The notes under the pieces are model-generated. The model was given only the letters and a program-made list of their open reading frames with translations. It was not told where the DNA came from and searched no databases. Below, in pieces: positions 16,500-27,497 of a stretch of 29,858 nt of DNA (the first letter of the stretch is position 1; every line of letters starts with the position of its first letter). The DNA comes from Giesbergeria sp. (GTDB lineage Bacteria; Pseudomonadota; Gammaproteobacteria; Burkholderiales; Burkholderiaceae_C), in NCBI GenBank assembly GCA_030690515.1, contig JAUYGP010000465.1, positions 1 to 29,858 on the forward strand, written 5' to 3'. Made by a program: the position numbers and the translations under genes.

Positions 16500-17855
16500 A
16501 TGCACCGCCAACCCGATTTCCTGAAGAACCTTCAAAACGAACTGGCGAACGGTCGATTGTGGGTGGACCGCAGTATCGTGCTGGCCTATGCCATTGCCGC
16601 GGGCCTGAGCGTGGTGGCCTTCACCCTGCTGGCCGACTGGGCTTTTGCGCAGTTCGAACGCATCCTGCACTGGCAGGGCGGATGGGCGGTGCTGTTGTGG
16701 ACACCGGCCTGCACGGCGGCCATCGTCTGGGCCACGCGCCGCTTTGCGCCCGGGGCTGCGGGATCGGGCATTCCACAGGTCATGGCCGCGCTGGACCCGG
16801 CGGTGGACGACACGCAGCGCAGCCGTTTTGTCTCGCTTCGGCTGACGGTGGCCAAAATCGTGCTGGGCGGGGCGGGCTTTCTGGCGGGTCTGTCGATCGG
16901 ACGCGAGGGGCCCTCGGTGCAGGTGGCCGCCGGAGTGATGCAGCATGCGCGCCGCTGGCTCGGGCCGCATTCGGGCATCACGGGCCACGGCTTGCTGGTG
17001 GCTGGTGGCGCGGCGGGGATTGCGGCGGCCTTCAATGCGCCCCTGGCGGGGGTGGTGTTTGCCATCGAAGAGCTCTCGCGCAAGCTCGAATCGCGCAGCA
17101 GCGGCCTGATCATCACCGCCATTGTTCTGGCCGGTCTGATGGGGGTATCCGCCTTTGGAAACCGGAGCTATTTTGGCGTGATCCAGGTGACGCGCCTGGG
17201 CTGGGACGCCCTGCTGCCCGGCCTGATGGTGGTGCTGGCCTGCGGCGTGTTGGGCGGGCTATTTGCCAAGCTCATGGCGGCGTCGCTCACGGGTTCGCCC
17301 GAGCGCATGAACCGCTTGCGCGCACGTTTTCCGGTGCGCTTTGCGGCAGGGGGCGGGCTGGCCATTGCGGTGATCGGTCTGGTGACGGGGGGCGCCACCT
17401 TTGGCGCGGGCTCCGAGGCTGTCAAGCACATGCTGGAAGGCCACGCCGACGTGCCGTCGTTCTACGTCACGCTCAAGTTCATTGCCACCTGGCTGGCCGC
17501 CTGGTGTGGCGTGCCGGGCGGTATCTTTGCGCCCTCGCTTTCCATTGGCGCAGGGGTGGGGCACAACGTGTCACTGCTGGCGGGGGCGGACATTGCCCCG
17601 GCGCTCATTGCCATGGGCATGGCTGCCTTTCTGGCGGCGGTCACGCAGGCACCGCTGACAGCCTTCATCATCGTGATGGAAATGGTGGATGGCCACGCCA
17701 TGGTGCTCAGCCTGATGGCCTCGGCCATGCTGGCCAGCCTGGTCTCGCGCATGCTGGCACGCCCGCTTTACGAAACCCTGGCCTTGTACATGGTGGCCGG
17801 GGTGACCGCGCCGCCAGCGGCCACGCCCCCGCCCTCACCACCGCCTGCAGCCTGA
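16500..17855 (+). CDS. ClC-family chloride channel / H+:Cl- antiporter
   Basis: 451 residues from the ATG at 16500. A TTG at 16458 would start inside the inverted repeat and add 14 residues; neither start has a good Shine-Dalgarno. The ClC selectivity motifs are present in order: GSGIP (89-93), GREGPS with gating glutamate E136, and GGIFAPSLSIGAG in the later part. The internal IEE (E190, E191) matches the proton-glutamate region of antiporters, and a Tyr in RPLYETLALYM near the C-terminus matches the ion-coordinating tyrosine. About ten or more membrane helices are evident; there is no CBS domain. Likely role: inner-membrane chloride/proton exchange, as in acid resistance. It converges on the MFS gene with only 4 bp between stops. 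Its opposite orientation between MFS and ssb suggests insertion into an older MFS-ssb order. Confidence 0.94.
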   Translation: MHRQPDFLKNLQNELANGRLWVDRSIVLAYAIAAGLSVVAFTLLADWAFAQFERILHWQGGWAVLLWTPACTAAIVWATRRFAPGAAGSGIPQVMAALDPAVDDTQRSRFVSLRLTVAKIVLGGAGFLAGLSIGREGPSVQVAAGVMQHARRWLGPHSGITGHGLLVAGGAAGIAAAFNAPLAGVVFAIEELSRKLESRSSGLIITAIVLAGLMGVSAFGNRSYFGVIQVTRLGWDALLPGLMVVLACGVLGGLFAKLMAASLTGSPERMNRLRARFPVRFAAGGGLAIAVIGLVTGGATFGAGSEAVKHMLEGHADVPSFYVTLKFIATWLAAWCGVPGGIFAPSLSIGAGVGHNVSLLAGADIAPALIAMGMAAFLAAVTQAPLTAFIIVMEMVDGHAMVLSLMASAMLASLVSRMLARPLYETLALYMVAGVTAPPAATPPPSPPPAA

Positions 17856-17859
17856 ACGG

Positions 17860-19137
17860 TCAGTGCCCGCCGTCGCTGCCCTGCCGGGGCACCGGATGCA
17901 GCCCCCAGCCCAGTACCAGCCACACCGTGCACAGTGCCCCGGTCACGGCAAACAGGGTGGGAACATCGGCCCACTTGACCAGGGCGCCGCCCAGGGCGCC
18001 GCCCGCAAACAACCCCAGTGACTGCAAGGTGTTGTAGGTGCCCAGGGCCGCGCCGCGCACCTGGGGCGGCGCCATGCGCGAGACCAGACTGGGCTGGCTG
18101 GCCTCCAGCGCATTGAAACCGCAGAAGAAGACGAACAGCAGCAGCCCCAGCAGCCACAGCGTAGGCGTGCCACCACTGGCCGCCAGCAACCCCAGGCCCC
18201 CTTGCACGAGCAAGATGAGGGCCATGGCGCCCAGCAGTGCGCCGCGCAGATGACCGCGCCGCTCCAGCGCAAACAGCCCGCCCATGGCCACGAAGGACAG
18301 CACCACCGCTGGCAGATACACCTGCCAATGGTCGGCGCGACCCAGGCCAGCCTGTACCAGCATGGCGGGCACAGCCACCCACATCGAGAGCTGCACCGTG
18401 TGCAGGGTAAAAACGCCCAGGTTCAAGCGCAGCAAGTCGGGGTTCCTGAAGACTTCGGCCAGGCTGCCGCGCGGCCCCTGTCCGGCGTGGCCTGTCTCGG
18501 GCGGTACCCACCACAGCACCACGGCAATGCCGGCCAGCGCCAGCGCGCAGGTCAGGCCAAACAGGCCCGCCAGGCCGACCTTCGCCGTCAGCAAGGGTGC
18601 GGCCACCAGGGCCACGGCAAACATCAGGCCGATGCTGCCTCCCACCAGCGCCATGGATTTGGTACGCACGCCGTCGCGTGTCTGGTCCGCCAGCAAGGCG
18701 GTGACGGCGGCCGATACCGCGCCAGCCCCTTGTATCGCCCGTCCTACGAGCAGGCCGGTGACGCTATCGGCCAGGGCCGCCAGCAGACTGCCCGCAGCAA
18801 AAACCAGCAAACCGGCCACGATGATGCGTTTGCGGCCAAACCGGTCGGATGCTATGCCCAGCGGCAACTGCAACACGGCCTGCGTGAGGCCATAGATGCC
18901 CATCGCAAGACCGACGAGGGCCGGGTCGTCACCGCCGGGGTACTTGTGCGCTTCCAGGGCAAACACGGGCAGCACGAGAAACAGGCCCAGCATGCGCAGC
19001 GCAAAGATCAGCGCCAAGCTAAAGCTGGAGCGGCGCTCCAGCGCGGTCATGGTAGTGGCGGGGTCTTTGGCGCGCCCGGGCCGGGCCGGGACGGCGGAGG
19101 AAGAAGCGGCAGGTGGGGACACGGTGGACTCGGACAC
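17860..19137 (-). CDS. MFS transporter, YajR-like drug/proton antiporter family
   Basis: 425 residues from a GTG at 19137; an ATG at codon 30 (19050, MTALERRSSFSLAL) is an alternative and begins right where hydrophobic similarity starts. Twelve membrane segments are expected. MFS motif A is seen as GIASDRFGRKRII (94-106), and VGRAIQGAGAVSAA marks the motif region of TM4. The beginning FALRMLGLFLVLPVFALEA resembles YajR-type exporters, but the C-terminal soluble domain of E. coli YajR is absent, since the protein ends soon after the last helix. Substrate cannot be predicted. The gene is divergent from uvrA, with 143 bp between the starts used here, and convergent with ClC. Confidence 0.9.
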   Translation of the reverse strand: MSESTVSPPAASSSAVPARPGRAKDPATTMTALERRSSFSLALIFALRMLGLFLVLPVFALEAHKYPGGDDPALVGLAMGIYGLTQAVLQLPLGIASDRFGRKRIIVAGLLVFAAGSLLAALADSVTGLLVGRAIQGAGAVSAAVTALLADQTRDGVRTKSMALVGGSIGLMFAVALVAAPLLTAKVGLAGLFGLTCALALAGIAVVLWWVPPETGHAGQGPRGSLAEVFRNPDLLRLNLGVFTLHTVQLSMWVAVPAMLVQAGLGRADHWQVYLPAVVLSFVAMGGLFALERRGHLRGALLGAMALILLVQGGLGLLAASGGTPTLWLLGLLLFVFFCGFNALEASQPSLVSRMAPPQVRGAALGTYNTLQSLGLFAGGALGGALVKWADVPTLFAVTGALCTVWLVLGWGLHPVPRQGSDGGH

Positions 19138-19280
19138 GCGGTGCGGCGCCGACAGCAGGCGGGACGGCGATGGTGAAAACCCTGATTGTCCGCGATCCGG
19201 CCCAAGTCGGGTGGGGCGCGCCCCGAAGTCCCCTTGTGACTATCATGGAGAGTTTTCCTTCTGCGTGCTGCGCGCCCACC

Positions 19281-22334
<3,054 letters not shown>

Positions 22335-22343
22335 AAATGGGCT

Positions 22344-22380
22344 CTAGCGCTTGTGGAACAAGCGTTAGGTGCTCTCTTTT
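22344..22380 (+). terminator. Repeat-derived hairpin with T-run after uvrA (hairpin repeat, best copy)
   Basis: CTAGCGCTTGT (22344-22354), loop GGA, ACAAGCGTTAG (22358-22368) pair over 11 positions with one G-T wobble, followed by GTGCTCTCTTTTT. It begins ten bases after the uvrA stop. It is both the most symmetric copy of the dispersed repeat and a plausible intrinsic terminator for uvrA. Confidence 0.7.
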
Positions 22381-22459
22381 TCATATAAACAACGTACGCT
22401 TATGACGGCCCCCCATAATGGGGCCAACGCCGCTTTTCGGCCCACCCGAGGACAGCCCC

Positions 22460-22900
22460 ATGCACTCCATCACACTGCGCTTCATGGCATCACACAATGA
22501 CGGCATCCATGCCTCGGGCAAAGTCAGCGGGGGCACGGTGCTGCGCTGGGTGGACGAGGCCGGCCTGGCCTGCGCTACCGGCTGGGCCAAGGGCTCCTGT
22601 GTGACGGCACTGGTCAGCGGAGCGCAGTTTGCCCACCCCATTCTGATGGGCGATCTGGTGGAAGTGCAGGCCCGGCTGGCCTACACACGCACCACTAGCA
22701 TGGGTATCGCCGTCGAGGTGTACCGCGGTGCGCTGCCGGGCAGCCCCATGCAGCAGGTATTGCGCTGCGCCACCGTCTACGTCGCGGTGGACGGCGCTGA
22801 CCACCCGCGCCCCGTAGACACATGGAACCCCCAGACGCCCGGTGACATGGCACTGGCCGAGCAGGTACGCGCCCACATCGACGCCGCGCGCGCAGCCTGA
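22460..22900 (+). CDS. Hotdog-fold acyl-CoA thioesterase
   Basis: 146 residues with a single hotdog domain. The helix-start motif GGTVLRWVDEAG (24-35) contains the conserved Asp (D32) of the ACOT/YciA-type acyl-CoA thioesterases, followed by VSGAQFAHPILMGDLVEVQA and a TSMGIAVEV strand. It hydrolyses acyl-CoA to fatty acid and CoA; chain-length preference cannot be read. The ATG at 22460 has GAGGA at good spacing, better than the upstream in-frame start. The gene is followed 11 bp later by the EamA transporter, so the two are likely co-transcribed. No cysteine-type or double-hotdog features are present. Confidence 0.88.
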   Translation: MHSITLRFMASHNDGIHASGKVSGGTVLRWVDEAGLACATGWAKGSCVTALVSGAQFAHPILMGDLVEVQARLAYTRTTSMGIAVEVYRGALPGSPMQQVLRCATVYVAVDGADHPRPVDTWNPQTPGDMALAEQVRAHIDAARAA

Positions 22901-22911
22901 CACTCGCCCCC

Positions 22912-23841
22912 ATGCCCCATTCGCACCGCCCCATGGGCGCCATGGATCTATTCAGCGCCCTGGCCGTGGTGGTCATCTGGGGGCTGAACTTCATCGCCAT
23001 GAAATGGGGTTTGCTCCACTTCACGCCGTTCCAACTGGGCGCCGTGCGCTATGCCTTTGCCGCGTTGCCCATGGTGCTGCTGGTGCGCCCGCCGCGGCTG
23101 CACTGGCGCTGGGTGTTGCTGTTTGGGCTGTTCCAGGGCGTGGGGCAGTTCAGCTTTGGGTTTTTTGCCCTCAAGCTGGGCATGACGGCCGCGCTGGCCA
23201 GTGTGTTGATGCAGACGCAGGTGTTCTTCACCGCCCTGTTCGCCTTTGCCGCGCTGCGCGAAACCCCCAACCGCCCGCTGCTGCTGGGCATGGGGCTGGC
23301 CGCCATCGGCCTGGTGTGCTTTGGCATGAACTTCGTGGGCCCGCAGACCGGCGGCGCGGGTGGTGCCACGCTGATCGGCATCGTGCTCACCTTGTGTGCG
23401 GCGGCGTCGTGGTCAGTGTCCAACATCATTTCGCGCCTGGCGCTCAAGGCCTCGCCGGGGTATGACCCGCTGTCCTTCGTGGCCTGGAGCAGCCTGGTGC
23501 CGATACTGCCGTTCATCGCCCTCTCGGCCGCCACCGACGCCAACGCCAGCCAGTGGCTGCACTGGCAGACCTGGGCCGCACTGCCTGCGGTGGCCTGGGG
23601 CTCGGTCGCCTACCTGGGCTGGGCCGCCACCATCGTCGGCTACGGCCTGTGGACGCGGCTGCTTACGCGCTACCCGGCCAACCGCGTGGCACCGTTCAGC
23701 CTGGGCGTGCCGGTGGTCGGTCTGGCCTCAGGGCTGCTGGTGCTGGGCGAGGTGGTGACGGCCTGGCAATGGGCGGGCACGGCCTGCGTGGTGGCCGCGC
23801 TGGGCTGCGTGGCACTGGGGCCAAGATTTGGTATGAAATAG
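22912..23841 (+). CDS. EamA-family (drug/metabolite transporter superfamily) exporter
   Basis: 309 residues, about ten transmembrane helices arranged as two EamA repeats. The first begins ALAVVVIWGLNFIAMKWGLLHFTP and the second ALCAAASWSVSNIISR-like (ATLIGIVLTLCAAASWSVSN). It ends in a short polar tail. The sequence resembles E. coli EamA (cysteine/O-acetylserine exporter), but the family is broad and the substrate is uncertain. The start at 22912 lies 11 bp after the thioesterase stop. A second Met at residue 8 or 11 is possible. It precedes a D-amino-acid catabolic pair by 52 bp occupied by a hairpin repeat, so a link to amino-acid export is possible but only by position. Confidence 0.88.
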   Translation: MPHSHRPMGAMDLFSALAVVVIWGLNFIAMKWGLLHFTPFQLGAVRYAFAALPMVLLVRPPRLHWRWVLLFGLFQGVGQFSFGFFALKLGMTAALASVLMQTQVFFTALFAFAALRETPNRPLLLGMGLAAIGLVCFGMNFVGPQTGGAGGATLIGIVLTLCAAASWSVSNIISRLALKASPGYDPLSFVAWSSLVPILPFIALSAATDANASQWLHWQTWAALPAVAWGSVAYLGWAATIVGYGLWTRLLTRYPANRVAPFSLGVPVVGLASGLLVLGEVVTAWQWAGTACVVAALGCVALGPRFGMK

Positions 23842-23843
23842 AC

Positions 23844-23890
23844 ATCCAGCGCTTACTGGTATTGCGTTAGCAGCTATCAAAATATTAGTT
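23844..23890 (+). repeat. Intergenic hairpin repeat, copy between the EamA gene and dsdA
   Basis: CATCCAGCGCTTACTGG, then TATTGCGTTAGCAGCTATC and AAAATATTAG. The arms CAGCGCTTA-type and TGCGTTAGCAG are partly complementary, and the AGCTATCAAAA end matches other copies. The repeat fills the whole gap from the EamA stop to the dsdA start, so dsdA has no visible Shine-Dalgarno. Confidence 0.65.
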
Positions 23891-23893
23891 TTC

Positions 23894-25270
23894 ATGACCC
23901 TCCCTTCCCCACCTATCAGCCTGCAAGACCGCCTGCGCGCCGCACAGCCCTGCCTGTGGACGAACCCGGGCCGCAGCGCCACGGTGGCACCACAACTGTC
24001 CGTGGGCACGGCGCTGGTGGGTGTGCAGGACATGCAGGCCGCCCGCCAGCGCTTTGCGCGCTTTGCCGGGTTGCTGGCTACGCTGTTCCCCGAGCTGCAG
24101 GCCAGCGGCGGCGTGATCGAGTCGCCCCTGGTGTCGGCACCCGCCCTGGGCCATGCCCTGGGGCTGGCCCCGCAGGACGGCGCCCTGTGGGTCAAGTGCG
24201 ACCACAGCCTGCCCGTGGCCGGTTCCATCAAGGCGCGCGGCGGCATCCACGAGGTACTGGAATTTGCCGAAGGGCTGGCGCTGCAGCACGGCCTGGTGGC
24301 GCCCGGGGGCGACTGCCGCGCCCTGGCAGAGCCCGCCGCGCGGGCCCTGTTTGCGCGCTACCAGGTCGCCGTGGGCTCCACGGGCAACCTGGGCCTGTCG
24401 ATAGGCGTGGCAGCCTCTCGCCTGGGCTTTCGTGCCGTGGTGCACATGTCGCTGGAGGCCAAGGAATGGAAGAAAGACCGCCTGCGCTTGCGCGGCGTGG
24501 AGGTGGTGGAGCACGCGGGCGACTACGAGAAGGCCGTGGCCGCCGGCCGCGCCCAGGCCGCAACCGACCCGTTCTGCCATTTTGTGGACGACGAGCGCTC
24601 GCTCTCGTTGCTGTGCGGCTACAGCGCTGCGGCCCCGGCGCTGCAGGCCCAACTGGCCCAGGCCGGTGTGCAGGTGGATGCCACGCACCCGCTGTTCGTC
24701 TACCTGCCTTGCGGCGTGGGCGGCGCACCGGCGGGCATCACCTTTGGCCTGCGCCAGCTGTTCGGGCCACATGTGCACTGCTTCTTTGCCGAGCCGGTGC
24801 AGTCGCCCTGTTTTCTGGTGCAGATGCTGACCGGGCCGCACGACCACCCCAGCGTGTATGACTGGGGCCTGACCAACCGGACCGAGGCCGACGGCCTGGC
24901 CGTGCCCCGGGCCTCGCTGCTGGCGGCGCTGCTGATGCAGCCGCTGCTCTCGGGCATTTACACGGTGCAGGACGAGCCCTTGTTTGCGCACCTGGCGCTG
25001 GCCCACGATGCGGCCGGGCTGCGCATCGAACCGTCGGCAGCCGCGGGGTTCTCGGGCCCCGGCATGCTGACCGGCACCGCCGAAGGCCGCGCCTGGCTGC
25101 AGGCACAAAACCTTGCACCCCACATGGCGCAGGCCACCCACCTGGTGTGGACCACGGGCGGGCTGTTGGTGCCCGATTCGGAGTACGCTGTGTTTCTGCA
25201 ACGCGGGCGCGCACCGTCACCAGCGGCCAGCGCCCCACGACCTCAGGAGACTCCCCATGGAAACGCTTGA
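23894..25270 (+). CDS. dsdA: D-serine ammonia-lyase (D-serine dehydratase)
   Basis: 458 residues, the usual DsdA size. It is a PLP enzyme of fold type II that converts D-serine to pyruvate and ammonia. The PLP lysine is K113 in VAGSIKARGG, and the phosphate-binding loop is GSTGNLG (161-167). The Gly-rich loop reads CGVGGAPAG; E. coli DsdA, from memory, has CGVGGGPGG there, so two Gly are Ala. The C-terminal SGIYTVQDEPLF and IEPSAAAGFSGPG regions also fit. The ATG at 23894 directly follows a hairpin repeat without a Shine-Dalgarno. Its last 14 bases overlap the next gene, a DauA-like D-amino-acid dehydrogenase, giving a two-gene D-amino-acid degradation unit. No dsdC-type regulator gene is nearby. 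Confidence 0.95.
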   Translation: MTLPSPPISLQDRLRAAQPCLWTNPGRSATVAPQLSVGTALVGVQDMQAARQRFARFAGLLATLFPELQASGGVIESPLVSAPALGHALGLAPQDGALWVKCDHSLPVAGSIKARGGIHEVLEFAEGLALQHGLVAPGGDCRALAEPAARALFARYQVAVGSTGNLGLSIGVAASRLGFRAVVHMSLEAKEWKKDRLRLRGVEVVEHAGDYEKAVAAGRAQAATDPFCHFVDDERSLSLLCGYSAAAPALQAQLAQAGVQVDATHPLFVYLPCGVGGAPAGITFGLRQLFGPHVHCFFAEPVQSPCFLVQMLTGPHDHPSVYDWGLTNRTEADGLAVPRASLLAALLMQPLLSGIYTVQDEPLFAHLALAHDAAGLRIEPSAAAGFSGPGMLTGTAEGRAWLQAQNLAPHMAQATHLVWTTGGLLVPDSEYAVFLQRGRAPSPAASAPRPQETPHGNA

Positions 25271-26384
25271 TTTCGCCATCATCGGCGCCGGCATGGCCGG
25301 GGCCAGCGTGGCCTGGCAGCTGGCTGGCCACGCCAGCGTGTTGCTGCTGGAACGCGAGTCGCAGCCCGGTTACCACACCACGGGGCGCTCGGCCGCGTTG
25401 TTCCTGGAGACCTATGGCACACCGCAGATACGGGCCCTGACCCGCGCCAGCCGGGCCTTCCTCGACCAGCCGCCACCGGGTTTTGCCGACAGCCCCCTCC
25501 TCTCACCGCGCGGCGTGCTCTACATCGCCGGGTCCGAACAGATGGACCTGCTGGAAGCCACCTGGCAAGAGCTGCACACCCATTCGCCCAGCCTGCAGCG
25601 CCTGAGCCCCACCGAAATGGTGGAACGCGCACCCTGCCTGCGCCTGGAGGCACTGGGCGGTGGCCTGGCCGAATCCGGCGCGGCGGACATGGACGTGCAC
25701 GCCCTGCACCAGGGCTACCTGCGTGGCCTGCGCCAGCGGGGCGGCGCGGTGCGCACCCATGCCGAGGTCATGGCGCTGACCCGCGCCGATGGCCTGTGGA
25801 CGATCACCCTGACCGACGGCAGCCGCGTGCAGGCGCGCACTGTGGTCAATGCCGCCGGGGCCTGGGCCGACGTGGTGGGCCAGATGGCGGGGGCCGCGCC
25901 CATTGGCCTCACGCCCTGCCGCCGCACGGCCTTTACCTTCCCGGCGCCCGACGGCCTGGACCTGCCCCGCCTGCCCGCCATCATTGCCGTGGACGAGAGT
26001 TTCTACATCAAGCCCGACGCGCGCCAGCTGCTGGGCTCACCCGCCAACGCCGACCCCACCTACCCGCACGACGTGGTGCCCGAGGAGATCGACGTGGCCA
26101 CCGGCATCTTCCACATCGAGCAGATGACGCAGCTGCAGATCCGCCGCCCCTCGCACACCTGGGCAGGGCTGCGCTCGTTCGTACCCGACGGCGACATGGT
26201 GATCGGCTGGGACGGGCAGGTCGAAGGGCTGTTGTGGGTGGCGGCGCAGGGTGGCTACGGTATCCAGAGCGCGCCGGGCTACGCGCTTCTGGCGCGCAAC
26301 CTGGCCCTGGGCGAGCCCCTGGACGCCACGCTCACCGCGCAGGGCGTAGAAGCAGCGGCGCTGTCGCCCCAGCGCATTCGCTAG
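25257..26384 (+). CDS. FAD-dependent D-amino-acid dehydrogenase, DauA (D-arginine dehydrogenase)-like
   Basis: 375 residues. A Rossmann FAD site GAGMAGASVAWQLA (10-23) is followed by GYHTTGRSAAL (38-48). Later motifs match Pseudomonas DauA closely as I recall it: ESFYIKPDARQLLGSPANAD, DVATGIF, HTWAGLRSFVPDGD and WVAAQGGYGIQ. The start at 25257 is fixed by AGGAG seven bases upstream and lies within the end of dsdA. DauA-type enzymes oxidise D-amino acids to 2-keto acids and ammonia, passing electrons to the respiratory chain rather than to oxygen. The Y53, Arg and Tyr (ESFY) positions of the active site are kept, but the positions of DauA H48 and E87 are L48 and V87 here. The natural substrate may therefore be a neutral D-amino acid. 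Confidence 0.88.
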   Translation: METLDFAIIGAGMAGASVAWQLAGHASVLLLERESQPGYHTTGRSAALFLETYGTPQIRALTRASRAFLDQPPPGFADSPLLSPRGVLYIAGSEQMDLLEATWQELHTHSPSLQRLSPTEMVERAPCLRLEALGGGLAESGAADMDVHALHQGYLRGLRQRGGAVRTHAEVMALTRADGLWTITLTDGSRVQARTVVNAAGAWADVVGQMAGAAPIGLTPCRRTAFTFPAPDGLDLPRLPAIIAVDESFYIKPDARQLLGSPANADPTYPHDVVPEEIDVATGIFHIEQMTQLQIRRPSHTWAGLRSFVPDGDMVIGWDGQVEGLLWVAAQGGYGIQSAPGYALLARNLALGEPLDATLTAQGVEAAALSPQRIR

Positions 26385-26445
26385 CAAATCAGGAGCTGTT
26401 TGCGCTTGTATTTATTGGTTTACAGCATTAAATATTGCTGAAACC
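26385..26445 (+). repeat. Degenerate intergenic hairpin repeat after the DauA-like gene
   Basis: CAAATCAGGAGCTGTTTGCG, then CTTGTATTTATTGG and an AT-rich tail ending near TTGCTGAAAC. It belongs to the AGCT..GCGCTT family and directly follows the TAG stop. The remaining gap to the pyrF stop (26446-26663) is GC-rich. It contains open frames that read through from the pyrF antisense and shifted frames, but no start with a ribosome site, terminator or recognisable product was seen. Confidence 0.5.
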
Positions 26446-26663
26446 CAGTATCCACCAGCGCTACCAGCTCCTGTTTTTAATGACTTGAGTGATCCATTGC
26501 GCGAACGCTGCACCCGCGGCGCATGACACTGGCGCGCCCCAGGCCAGGGCTCCCGCGCAAGGGCCGCCAGTATTCCCACGTGCGGGCGCTGGCGGCGTCC
26601 CCTTGCCCGCATCGCACAGCGCTGCGAGAGCGGGGGGAAGGCGCAAAGCGACAAGGGGGGTGT

Positions 26664-27488
26664 TTAGGGAATCGCAGCCTGCAGCAGGTCCCGCGTGCGC
26701 TGCGCTTCGCGCCGTGCAGCGGCTGCAAAATCGGCGCCGTTGCTGGCGTACAGGATGGCGCGGGACGAGTTGACGATGATCGGGCCATCCGCCCGCCAGC
26801 CCGCGCGCACCGTGGCGGCAGCGTCGCCGCCCTGGGCACCCACGCCAGGAATGAGCAGCGGCACCTGCGGCGCAAGCGCGCGCACGCGTTCGATCTCGGC
26901 CGGGTAGGTGGCGCCCACCACCAGGCCGAGCTGGCCATTTTTGTTCCACGGGCCCTGCGCCAGGCGCGCAATGTGTTCGTACAGCAGGGGCTGGCCGTCC
27001 ACGCTGGCCAGGCGCTGGTTCTGGAAGTCATCGCCACCCGGGTTAGAGGTGCGGCACAGCAAAAAAGCGCCCTTGCCGGGGTATTGCAGGTAGGGCTCGA
27101 CCGAATCAAACCCCATGAAGGGCGAGAGCGTGACCGCATCAGCACCATAGCGCTCGAACGCCTCGCGGGCGTACTGCTCGGCGGTCGAGCCGATGTCGCC
27201 GCGCTTGGCATCCAGAATCACCGGGATGTGCGGCGCATTGGCACGCATGTGCTGCATCAGCCGCTCAAGCTGGTCCTCGGCACCGTGCGCGGCAAAGTAG
27301 GCAATCTGCGGCTTGAAGGCACACACCAGGTCGGCCGTGGCGTCCACGATGGCGGCGCAGAAGTCGTAGATCTTGCGCACGTCGCCCTGCATGTCGGCGG
27401 GGAAGCGCGTGGGTTCGGGGTCCAGCCCCACGCAGAGCATGGACTGGTTGCGTGCGGCCGCATCGCGCAGCATGTCAAGGAAGGTCAT
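26664..27488 (-). CDS. pyrF: Orotidine 5'-phosphate decarboxylase
   Basis: 274 residues, the length of the longer (type 2) PyrF subfamily found in betaproteobacteria and actinobacteria. It catalyses the last step of UMP synthesis, decarboxylating OMP. The active-site motif LDAKRGDIGSTA (92-103, K95) is intact. CVGLDPEPTRFP near the N-terminus and PGVGAQGGD near the C-terminal phosphate site also fit. The ATG at 27488 is preceded by CCCCCC and has no Shine-Dalgarno, but the metW stop is only 9 bp upstream, so translation is probably coupled. It appears to be the third gene of the metX-metW-pyrF transcript. Confidence 0.96.
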   Translation of the reverse strand: MTFLDMLRDAAARNQSMLCVGLDPEPTRFPADMQGDVRKIYDFCAAIVDATADLVCAFKPQIAYFAAHGAEDQLERLMQHMRANAPHIPVILDAKRGDIGSTAEQYAREAFERYGADAVTLSPFMGFDSVEPYLQYPGKGAFLLCRTSNPGGDDFQNQRLASVDGQPLLYEHIARLAQGPWNKNGQLGLVVGATYPAEIERVRALAPQVPLLIPGVGAQGGDAAATVRAGWRADGPIIVNSSRAILYASNGADFAAAARREAQRTRDLLQAAIP

Positions 27489-27497
27489 GGGGGGATT

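Noticed and set aside
19138..19280. LexA (SOS) box in the MFS-uvrA divergent region
   Set aside because: No CTGT-N8-ACAG-like palindrome was found; a TATCAT -10-like hexamer has no partner -35.
23885..25201. Minus-strand open frame of 438 codons opposite dsdA
   Set aside because: It mirrors the GC-rich third positions of dsdA, which is clearly the real gene with its PLP lysine and phosphate loop.
26412..26654. Possible small minus-strand gene after pyrF
   Set aside because: Frames here look like chance extensions in GC-rich DNA. One has a weakly hydrophobic C-terminus but no start with a ribosome site.
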